Below are positions 24,364 to 34,400 of a stretch of DNA of 64,000 nucleotides, piece by piece (positions within the stretch are counted from its first letter, which is position 1; every line of letters begins with the position of its first letter). The DNA lies in NCBI GenBank assembly GCA_029582155.1, contig CM055903.1, positions 38,908,853 to 38,972,852 on the forward strand, written 5' to 3'. Under the pieces are notes generated by a model. It did no database searches. It was not told where the DNA came from and saw nothing but the letters and a program-made list of their open reading frames with translations. A program made the translations under genes and the position numbers. This DNA is from Panopea generosa. Its lineage: Eukaryota > Mollusca > Bivalvia > Adapedonta > Hiatellidae.

Positions 24364-24540
24364 TAAGTAAGTGGAGCTGTAGTGCCACGGATAGAGGGTT
24401 GGCTGTTTATGCCAGAGGTTGCGGGCTCAACCCTTTGACCTCTCAAAAAGATTCATTACTGTTACTCCTCATGAAATTAATACATACATGTATAATCTCC
24501 AAGCTTTCTTTACAATCGGGTTTAAATAAACATGTATAAA
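24364..24540 (+). mobile_element. SINE family C
   Basis: Head 'GCTGTAGTGCCACGGATAGA', 'GCCAGAGGTTGCGGGCTCAA', then a shortened body ending 'AATAAACATGTATAAAC'. Compare the fuller copy at 62533. Confidence 0.7.
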
Positions 24541-25269
24541 CTAAAACTAAGGAAAACTTGGATGATTTAACTATTAAACACAGTTTCAATGGTCTAGTGA
24601 AGTATTGTGCGTACAGGAGATATATGGCATCCAGTTTATATTGGACGACAACTGCAGAATCAATACAAGTAAAACCACACATTCTTCTACATGTACCTAG
24701 CAAATTTTTCTTATTCAAAATCTTTCCAATTCATCCCCCCTACCTCCGAGCCGAGGCTGCAAGTGACCTCTAGTAAGCACCTGTTGCCATTCAGACATTG
24801 AGAACCTAATGTGTAAAGGAAACCGCATGGTTTCACCGAGATAGATTTCAAACAAAACCACTGGGATCTCATTGTAAATTGGACATTCCCATTGGACAAG
24901 GCCAAGGTTATGCAATGTACAAAAGAAAAATGTTTATTTAGCAGTTTGAGAGGGGATATATATATATATATATCTGAAGATAATTGTTGGCAAATAACCA
25001 GAAATAAATGCACAGACCAGACTACAGCAAGCGCGCCGAGCTACAATGCAAACCAGACACAATATCAAGGCCTCTGCCAAACCAAATAAATTTGGTGTTG
25101 ACCACGACTAATATACTAGGACTAATGCACATCTGGACTGTAGGGACAATTTACGTATATGAACTGATAGCTTTATACAAGTAGGATCCAGTTAAGGATT
25201 CATAACTACTCACATGTTATATAAACGACAGATTTATGAACTCATTGGATCGTAAATTCCATTGTTTTG
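24541..25269. other. Unassigned; open frame 24715-24915 on minus strand
   Basis: A 66-codon minus-strand frame (24715-24915) has balanced composition, but no family I recognise, no splice signal and no clear start. The rest is AT-rich with a (TA)n tract near 24958. Confidence 0.35.
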
Positions 25270-25279
25270 AATTTAATTA

Positions 25280-26360
25280 CCTCCCGTTATATATATACCA
25301 TGTGGTCAGTCAGTATGTCGACAACTTGCGGAGCAAAAGAACTTTTAACAGTTTTTAGACGATTTAACTAACTTTGCACACATGCTCATCATCAAGTGTA
25401 GATGTGCACAGCAAATTTTGTGACTCAATTCCATGCGGAATTATTGCTTGCATTCATGTGGAGCAAACACCTTCCACAGTTTTCAGGTAATTGATTTGAT
25501 ACTTGCATACATGATCTGAACATCAACTGTAAATATACGCAACTCAAATTTTGTGCTACCGATTTAGTTTGATAGAGTTATTGCCCTTGTACTTAGTGAA
25601 CATATTGCAGTTATTGTGGAGCAAACTTTACTTCCAAAGTTACTTGAAACTTTGCATACATGATTAACATCAAGTGTAGACATGCGTGCATAAATTTTGG
25701 GACCGACATAATTCTATTCCGAGATGTTAACCTTGTACATAGTAAAATTGATTTATCATATTGCAATCCTTATTTACCAATCTACTTCCAATTTTCAGGC
25801 AATCAACTAGAAACTTTCCCTATATAATCAAGCATCAAGTGCAGATGTGCACAACCTAATTAATATCATGCCCCTTTAAAAGTAAAATTGCTGTATTTAG
25901 CCTATTTCAATTCTGTGGCTTCAACTTATTCCAGTTTTCAGGTTATGGACTTGAAACTTTACATGCACAATCTGACAGTGAAATAGCTGTATTGTTGCAT
26001 TGCAATTCTTGTGGAGCAATCCTGTTTTCACAACTGATTTGAGATTTTGCATACATGATCAGAATCCAGTGTAAATGTGCGCATTTAGATTTGTTGCCCA
26101 TGTGCTTAGTAAAATTGAAGTGTTTTATTCTTGTGAAACTAACAGTTAAATGTGATCGATTTGAAAACTGTGTATACATGATCAGTAATAAGTGTAGATG
26201 TCAATGACACAAATTTTGACCTTGAGTAAACTCAATGAAGTGCTATTTCCCAACAACTTACTAGTATAAGTGCTGTATTCACCATTTTGAAATTTTGACT
26301 TAACTTTGCATACATGAACATTAGTGTACAGATGTGCAAAACAAGTTTTGCGACAGATTT
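25280..26360. repeat. Degenerate tandem repeat, about 120-240 bp spacing
   Basis: The phrases 'CTTGCATACATGATC', 'CATCAAGTGTAGATGTGC', 'AATTTTGTG(A/C)', and 'GTGGAGCAAAC' recur in the same order about six times ('CATACATGA' near 25506, 25660, 26051, 26171 and 26307). Old and diverged. No coding content. Confidence 0.65.
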
Positions 26361-26711
26361 AATTGATGCAGGGGTATAAATCACCTCAAGTGATTACAGT
26401 TTATTTAAACAACATTTAGATAAAAACATGTAAGGTACACTGCAAGACAACTGCAGACAACAGACACTGGATGATCACAAAATCTCACCTAGAGTCTTGG
26501 GTTCATTTTGAAATCAAAATAACAGATTAAACAATCTTCAAGGATCTAGTGATTTTATTTCGACAGTTTCAGAAAATATACCAAAATCATAATTCTACTT
26601 AAGGTATTTGCTTAAGATTTTGCACCTCTTAACATTGACGATATAGTTTGATGTTATGACTATAAATACAGGACATACAAAATAAAACAAGTGATTCCTT
26701 GTTATCCAAGA

Positions 26712-26717
26712 TTTATT
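26712..26717 (-). terminator. Polyadenylation signal of RPL29
   Basis: AATAAA on the minus strand (TTTATT on +), 69 bp beyond the RPL29 stop codon. Short 3' UTRs are usual for ribosomal protein genes. Confidence 0.8.
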
Positions 26718-26785
26718 GACCAGTCATGTACAACAGTAATACAGATGGTGGTAGTTTGGTCAATACTCTGGACAAAGCGTCTTCT

Positions 26786-29023
26786 TTATGCCGCCACAGT
26801 TTTCTTGTTGTGTTTCTTGGCAAATCTCATGTTCTTCAAAAATTTGGGATCAACCTGAAACATATAAATTTTACATTCAGTACTGGCAATAATAAAGAAA
26901 CGTTCCCACTTCCATTTTAAAATTTTATCTTTAAGTCAGTGATTGCTATTAATGACAAGTGTTTGATAGACAACAATTATTACCTTTTATAATCACAAAT
27001 ATACAGAATATCTACAGAGATAAAAATATTACCAGCTCAGTCAAAAACAAAAATTATGTGAAAAAAAATTGCCAATTATTTGCAGGAAGGACAGTGATAC
27101 CATTCCCGATTCATTCCGAGTGCTTTTTGCACAATCAAACCACCATTCAACTCTTTTAAACCTTTTTACTGACACTTACAAGTGAACATTAAATTTGGTG
27201 CATCCTGTTGGAGGTCTTACTGGTATCTCATTTGACAGAAGCTTTGTATTTAATAAACACTTAGTGGTATACAAGACAAAATGAACTGTAGCCTTACCCC
27301 CTTCATGGATGGGTACTTCGTTCTCTTTGGTCTGTAGATACCATTTCTGTGTGCCTTTTTGTCTGCAATACAAAATGAATGATTTAATTTCACAATCAAT
27401 TGACAATAAAATGCTGTAATCATTAAATGAAACTGAACAATATGCAAACTTGAAGAAGTATATCCATGTCTTATCATCACAAAGTGGTTGTATCTAACAA
27501 CCTTGCAATGTACTGATTAGATTAACCAATACTTACTTTTTCATTTCTTGGAAATCTTTGAGGCAATATAATTTCAATTCCCAAATTCTATATTCTCATA
27601 CATATATATTAAAGTCATAACCACCCCCACCCCCAATTCATATTTAACTGTATTTTTTTTTAACAGACTGTTCCAATGAAGTTTATTAATCTACCTGTAT
27701 GACAAATTTTACCAAACAATAAAGGCTATATGTACTTAAAAACTGGACTTCTAGGACTCTTAGTAGTAAAAATATGTAATGCATCATTTTTAGAGTTTAT
27801 TTTCTCTAATTTACACTACAAATTTACAGCATGTGTTCAAATATTAAAATAATGTATGGACAACAAAATGCAATCCAATAGTTAAATTAAACATTTATTT
27901 AAACTTGTCCTGTAAAAAAACAACCTTTGCAGCACTGTAACATAAACTCTGTGTACACTACAAGCTTCAGTTTTTGGTTATTATAGCATCCAGAAATATC
28001 TTACATCGAGGTTCCCAACATGTGCTTGATTAGGTAACCAAAGGACTTATATCGAAGGATAGGAAACTTGCATTTCCTGACAAAATGTTGATAAAATAGC
28101 ACAATGTGACATGAATAATTAATTATTTGGCAAATTTAATCATTCATAATTTACAGGCAACTGATTTTGTACATAAAATGTAAGTTGTATGTAACCGTAG
28201 ATGTCTTAAATGTTTCGATTACGAAAAATGATCCTGAAGTAAAGATATTTAGGTTTGAAGTAAAATTTCTTGTAATTTGTTAATTTAGTTGCAGTATACA
28301 CATTTTATAATCAGAAACACAAATTTCTGGGAATGGTATTGTTTTGATGAGAATTTTATTCTGCAATGCAAGAATATGAGAGCATTCACAAAATATCAAT
28401 CAGTTACCTTTCCTTCACTATATTATTCCTTGGGTAAGCTAAGAAATCATAAACTAAGGTTTAGAACCGAAGTACATCACTCCATTCCATTTTATAGTCA
28501 TTTGTTTAGCTGGTTTGGAAATTTCCATTAGAGAAATCAACCTGAATATTTCTTTAATATTTCGCATTCAAATAAAAATTTGGAACATGTAATATTGGGA
28601 ATAAATTTAAAGCCCAGTTTATGTCAACTGAGATGAAAGATCAGACTTTATATACATTGCTTTCAAGTCGATTTCTTAGGTAGAACTAGCGCTGAAGGTT
28701 GTTTTAGTGGGGCCATTGGGTCAGTGTAAGTTAAAATAACAACCTTAGGATGGTGTGAGCATTCAACACTTTATCAGGGCGGGGAATTCCACTCGTCCTC
28801 TCGCCATGGCGAGTGAACATTTGGTCAGGACGAGTAAGATTTAAGAAACTGACCTTAATCTTTCTTTGATTTAAAGCATTCAATTAAAAATGTTGGAAAG
28901 GGAGGACGAGTAGCTTTTATCAGAAATTGCAAGCCCTGTTTATCCAGTATACAACCTCCCTATTCAAAATTACAGAAAACACTTACTCTGGTTATGATTC
29001 GTGTGATTCTTGGACTTTGCCAT
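26786..29023 (-). CDS. RPL29: Ribosomal protein eL29 (60S L29)
   Basis: Small basic protein of the large ribosomal subunit. Minus-strand exons: 28987-29023 (ATG at 29023, 'MAKSKNHTNHNQ'), 27298-27362 ('KKAHRNGIYRPKRTKYPSMK'), 26786-26854 ('VDPKFLKNMRFAKKHNKK', then TVAA and TAA). Donors are GTAAGT and GTAAGG, acceptors TTGCAG and TTTCAG; phases agree over 171 nt, giving 56 residues. The N-terminal MAKSKNHT(N)HNQ and the VDPKFLxNMRFAKKHNKK block are diagnostic of the family. The protein stops shortly after this block, without the long Ala/Lys-rich tail of the vertebrate form, as in other short invertebrate forms. An untranslated first exon probably lies upstream. Confidence 0.95.
27600..28980. 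other. RPL29 first coding intron; no second gene seen
   Basis: AT-rich intron. It holds a G-rich run on the minus strand (CCACCCCCACCCCC at about 27623) and, at 28770-28935, a repeat with 'CACTCGTCC' and 'GGACGAGTA' phrases in opposite orientation, related to one at 34525-34745. No nested exon or obvious snoRNA gene was identified, though ribosomal protein introns often host them. Confidence 0.4.
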
Positions 29024-29187
29024 TGTAAATGCCCTTTATCTGTGCAAACAAATCTGAAATAATTACAATTTATTTGTTTGTAAATTTCAATAAACTTATA
29101 ATATATTCATAGTAATATTTTATAGATATATTTAAGTCAAATTTAGATTGACAACATCCCTAAAAAGTCTAGAAATAATATTACTAC

Positions 29188-29255
29188 CTTTGACTCAATA
29201 CCCTCTCGTCACGGTAGTAAATCGATGCATATGGTTGTAATGGAGCAGTGCGGAA
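29188..29255 (-). other. RPL29: Candidate 5' untranslated exon of RPL29
   Basis: A minus-strand donor 'CAAAG-GTAGTA' at 29188 pairs with acceptors at about 29043 or 29057 (TTGCACAG, TTTCAG) upstream of the ATG. The transcription start is not certain; a pyrimidine-rich TTTCCGC lies near 29250. Inference only. Confidence 0.35.
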
Positions 29256-29539
29256 ACTATTCACTTCCGTAAGGTTTTCAGATACTTTGACATTTTTAGC
29301 AGCTATAAAACATTATGGCTGCTACAAAATATCATTCATCTATAATCCGTAGCTGTTTACATAATCTGTAAAACATTTTTGAGGGTTTAATTAACTGTTA
29401 TTCAAAATCTCCTAATTGTGTTGCGGTAAATTGAAATAAAATGCATACTTCCATTAACATTCGGATACTTTCAGCTAGAATTTGTGAGCGGAGCTAAGGA
29501 GTCTACCAAATAAGGAAATCGTAGTAAAGCAAAAACAAA

Positions 29540-29690
29540 ATGGTTGACCTAAATTTCAACCAATGTTTACAAAGAGTTTAAGAGAAACAGTGGTTCAGAA
29601 TACAGCTTAAAGAAGAACAGAAGAACATTATAAGCCTCATTTGTGACGGAAAGGATGCTTTGGGTGTCCTAACAACTGGTTTAATAAATA
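29540..29690 (+). pseudogene. RecQ-like DNA helicase N-terminal fragment
   Basis: One frame from an ATG at 29540 reads 'MVDLNFNQCLQRV', one TAA, then 'EKQWFRIQLKEEQKNIISLI' and 'CDGKDALGVLTTG'. The pattern LKxEQ-x-ISLI-xGKDxxGVLxTG matches the Q-motif region and the start of Walker A in RecQ-like helicases (usually VLPTGxGKS). The following GKS is absent and similarity stops at about 29680. It lies 300-500 bp from the RPL29 promoter, divergently oriented. It could be a decayed gene copy, a piece of a mobile helicase family or a first exon of a distant gene; the internal stop argues for a pseudogene. Confidence 0.6.
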
Positions 29691-30204
29691 TTATGCGAGT
29701 TGTGTGTTTCTCGCCATACATCAGATTTTCATTTGTAAACAACAATCATAGTAAACAAACCAAATAAAATTTGGAAGTCATATTCCATTCTCGCGAGATC
29801 CCATTATTTTTTAAAATGGCTGTCATCAGAATGTTCTGACCTGGTAGAAAAATAACTTCTTCTTTTTTAAAGTTTGACTTATGTAAAAATGTAACATTAC
29901 TTTTTGAAGCTTATTTATACTAAATATATATATTTATATAGGTATGAATTCTTAAAATAGCGGGACTCTAAATTTTAGTCATGCTCTTACTTAATGTGAA
30001 CATCGAATTGAAACGTTAAATGGAAATGAAATGGAAATGTGCGTTGCTGTATTGAAACTATAAAAAATCCTGATCAAACATTACAATTCCTAAGAAAAAA
30101 ACATAAAAATGCATTCAGAGAACCTCAATCAACCATGCCTATAAGACACTTGTTTGGCCTCAACTCAAGTACTCTTTCCATGTTTAACATCTCCATACTG
30201 AGAC

Positions 30205-30360
30205 ACAAATTTTCCGATTAGAGGCTGTACAGAGGCGAGCTGCTGAATGGGCTAAACACGACTCTTCCAGCACTTCTAGTCTCAGTTATCTTAAAACTCC
30301 TCATTGGAGGTCACTTGAACTTTGGAGATCTTGTGGCAATACAATCAGCAAATGACATGA
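30205..30360 (+). pseudogene. LINE reverse transcriptase C-terminal fragment
   Basis: The frame beginning at 30211 gives 'LEAVQRRAAEWAKHDSSS', 'TSSL', then 'TPHWRSLELWRS'. The pattern (L)EAVQRRAARW...WRSLELRR is characteristic of the region after the RT domain in CR1/Jockey-like LINEs. Both ends are degraded. Confidence 0.65.
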
Positions 30361-31343
30361 CTTAATAAAATCATCAGTTGTCTTGTCCCATCATCATATT
30401 TAATCTAGTTAATTATATAAGAATTCCTTTTCCCCTACAACCAGTGTCTACTAGACTGTCTTGGCAAAAGTTGTAGTGGTGCTGCTCTAGCTCAGCTTGG
30501 CTGTTTGCTAAGTTGAACAGGTCTCGCATTAGAAACCTGCTGTTTTCAACTTATAAAACCAACATTGAACACACATTCTGTTATACTGTCAACTACTATT
30601 GTATACAGATCTGTTGTAAGTGTTAACTTAATGGAAGGGAAGGGGGCCACAATATTCAAGATGTATAGCTAATCTATAATATGCGCGTCACTTTGTGAAG
30701 CATGCAAGTTTTAGGGCAGATATGGGTGATATGCATACGCATGCTTTTTTATACAGTGTCTATTCATTTCACGCTACCTCTTATTAAAGTATGTGTATCA
30801 ACATTAGGCCTACTTTTAAACATCAACAAATAAAAGCTTGTTTACATCCCGGCTGATCAAGATATGTATTGCTATTCTTACTTGGGGATAAAGCTTTAAC
30901 GTGTAATACAATTGGCAAATTTTAAAAAAAATTTCATTCCGTTATCTATGAGGATTATGTCGATTTCATTCAACATATAAAAAAATAAACACTCACAGAA
31001 TATGAAGACACCGGAAAAGGAAGTTGGTTAGGTCCCTTGGTCCGTTGTGAGATTTGTCTTTTCATATTTTTTACGCATGTGTAAAAATGAGAAATGCACA
31101 TTTTCATTTATCTAGGAATAAATTATAAATAATGAGTGTGATTTTTTGTTTGTATATACTGCTTCAAATCCATTATAATATTTTCCCATCATAAACGTAT
31201 AAAGGACAGTAATGCGTAGCAAAATCATGTGCAGTTTTCATATGACACCGTTAAACTTTGTTTTGATCACGTGCCATATGTCAAAATTAAAGAAAATTAT
31301 TATTTCCTTATCAACTTTTCCATGGAATTAAGTACTGGCAGCC
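30361..31343. other. Upstream region of GSAP
   Basis: Intergenic AT-rich DNA between RPL29 and GSAP. No TATA box or CpG-rich promoter stood out. The GSAP ATG at 31344 is preceded by GCAGCC, a good initiation context. Confidence 0.4.
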
Positions 31344-31446
31344 ATGATTGATTTAAAGAGAGTATCCAGCTTGTCAGAGAAAATTTCCAAACATCTGGCT
31401 GGACGGCGGGCAAAGCAAAAGGTACCACTGGCGTATTCAGATATCC
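31344..31446 (+). CDS. GSAP: GSAP exon 1 with start codon
   Basis: ATG in the context GCCATGA, then 'MIDLKRVSSLSEKISKHLAG', 'RRAKQKVPLAYSDI' and a split Gln codon. The donor C-GTAAGT at 31447 matches the phase of exon 2 (AA-ACTGCACGG). A tempting earlier donor (CAAAAG-GTACC at about 31422) gives the wrong phase and an immediate stop in exon 2. The N-terminus differs from vertebrates, as is usual for this family. Confidence 0.8.
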
Positions 31447-34400
31447 GTAAGTTTAGTCATATAATTAGTTTTCGCGACTATAGTGGCTCTTTCAATTGTA
31501 TCATTGGATGCAGGGCAATTATATGAGCAAACTTCTAGTACTCAATATCAAAACATAAAGTATACACAGTGCAGTTTTTTAATATAACATACTTACGAAA
31601 TTAGATGAAGTTGGTGAATATTGTTGCGATTGTTTCTGCATTGTTCAGAGGAGTCTGAGTATTGTCGAACATGTGACATTGACGATGCATGTTTGCAGTT
31701 AAAATAATGAAATAAGTCACAAGATCCAGGTAGCGTCACATGCATGATGAATGACCTTCAATTACCACCCCTTCAAGACCAAAGGACAACACAGAGGTTA
31801 TTCTTGTTCTATAAGCTGATTGATGGTCTGGTGCCAGATATGCAACGTCTTGACTACTTTACCCTTGTCCATGGCAAATGCCAAATTAAAGCCAGAAAAT
31901 TCATAGACTGCAAATCAGATAATATTATTAAAAACATTCATTAAATAACAGCAAATACTTTAAACTATTGCAGTGCAAAAGTGCTTCATTCCGTAACTCT
32001 TACTTTCCAACAACTATTACAGACTGGAACCAACTGGAAGATAGTGTGGTGTGCAGAGATACAGTTAACAGCTTTAAATTGGCCATCATTCATTGGGACT
32101 AATTAGTGTTTGCCAGACTTCCTTTCCATTGTGCAAATACCAACAGGCTGTGCAACATATTTATCTAAATCCAGATATACATGTTTCAAGATTCAACTTG
32201 TGGAAATGAAATTATAACCCAATGATCATAAGCTGAATACCACTCATTATCTGATGGTTAAAGATACATTAATGCAATGAGATCAAGAAAACTGGCTGAT
32301 CACAAGTGATAACAATATTTCAAGCAACATTTGAAAATGAAACAAAATAGCCTTTTAACAGTCAGTTTTCAATACAATGGTAAAGCTGCCGTATTGGTCA
32401 AATTTGAGTTAAATTTACACTGAGTTCCATATAGTAATAATAGTATGTTTGTCAAAGTTTCTGTAAAAGTTTAGCGTAGACCATAAGAACAATTAATGAA
32501 AAGGTATATACTTATGTGCATTATGCAGTTTACATTATTTTTATTATGGTATTACATTGTTACTAAGCTAAGTTTGTCTGAGTAATAGATATATAATTCA
32601 ATTAGTTAATCATTGTATAATATATCATATAATTCCCAGCCATGTCTTGGTAGAGTAGAAGTATTATTTGTATTGTTTTTTTTAATTATTTTGATATATG
32701 TAAGTATGACAATGAAGAATCTGTTCTGTTCTGTTCTATTATTATATGTAGAAACTGCACGGATCTTGAATCAGGAGAAAGATGGATGTATACTCTATAC
32801 ATGGGATGACGTGGCAGACTTGAGTGAGGTAACATTTATATATTTATATATTTCTATAATTATAATAATAATAATAATAAACATAAAGTCTTTATTTAAA
32901 GAGGCAACACAGTTGGAGCAATCTCCAATCTTCCCTGTGGTCCTCTATTATGTACATGTTAACAAAAGTGAGATAACAAAATATATATAACAAAATTTTT
33001 CAACAGAATCAATATATTTTGGAAACTTCTAAAAAAAATAGTGAATTATTTTTGGTGAAATATTCAATTAGTAATGTATATTTTAATTAACACTGAATAT
33101 TGTTTATTTAATTAACTCAATAACATATTTCAGAGGAAATGCATAATAGTATAAAAATGTTGAATATATTTACCATGTCATGCTGTGTCCGATTAGCTCA
33201 GTTGGTTACACGTCTGACTATCAATCCAAGGGTCGTGAGTTTGAATCCCCCATCCGGCAACAGTCTCCGTGATGATTGATATACAACATTGTGTCTCATT
33301 ATCATTCGTCTCTCACCTCTGATTCAAGTGGGAAAGTTATCAGTTACTTGCGGAGACGGGGTGTGCTCGAGTACTTGTTAATCCCAGGAAACAGTGGTTA
33401 GGTTAACTGATCGTCTGTTAGCCCTCTATGGCATAAAAATGATGCTAAATATTCAATCAATCAATCAATCCTCCAGTTAACCTGCTGCCTTTCACTCTGA
33501 TGTTTAAATAGGCCTCTTATATCCATGAAGCTGTCCAAATGTACATAACCTGGTAGTCTGAAAGAAAACCATGTTACTCAGTGCTCCAGATAAGCACTAT
33601 TTGGGAGTATTTATTATTTAAGCATTGAATTTTCTGAAAAAAGCATTGAAATTTAAATAAAGGGGTAAAATAAGCATTGGTTATTCTCAATTTGAGTGTT
33701 GATTAGTTTATTTTAAATGGCAATTTGATAAGAATGTTCATTTTTACCCATAACATTTTGTAAATAAGTATTGCAAATTAATTTAAGGGGTAAAATATTC
33801 ATTGGAAGAAAAGCTTATCTGGAGCACTGTTACTTACAGACAATCAGTTAATCACTGTGATGGTTAGCCAGTAATCGGAACTTGCTGCATCTACGCAAGT
33901 AACTGATTTCTTTCACACTTGAATCAGCGATGAGAGATGAATCATAATGAGATGCAATGTTGTTTATCAATCATCACAGAGACTGTGGCTGGGCGGACTT
34001 TGATCTCACGACCCCTGGATTGATAGTCAGACGTGCTACTGACTGAGTTAATCTGGCCCGGCCTGGAAATCCAAGGATTTGTTGTTGTCTCTGCATATTC
34101 AGCAGAGATTGATCAGGTGAATTTATTTCTAGCTGTCAGCGTAGACTTTAGAACACAGGCCATTGTGAAATTGACATATTACAGAAGCAGAAAAAATATC
34201 TGTTTCATAACAAAAAGTTCATATAGTAGCTTTATTTATAAGATTGCATTATAATAAAAATAAAATTAAATTTGAGATGAATAATTGCATCTCATTATCA
34301 TTTACTTACATATACTTAACCAAAATACAAATTATTTGAAATTTCAAAATCCACCAAAACATGACAAAAAGCAATATTCTAATTCGAGTGGCGAAATCAA

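Noticed and set aside
31410-31430. Earlier donor for GSAP exon 1 (AAAAG-GTACC)
   Set aside because: It leaves phase 0 and produces an immediate stop in exon 2; the GTAAGT donor at 31447 keeps the frame.
33187-33257. Possible genuine tRNA gene
   Set aside because: The head lacks good acceptor-stem pairing, is followed by the constant SINE body and recurs at many sites.
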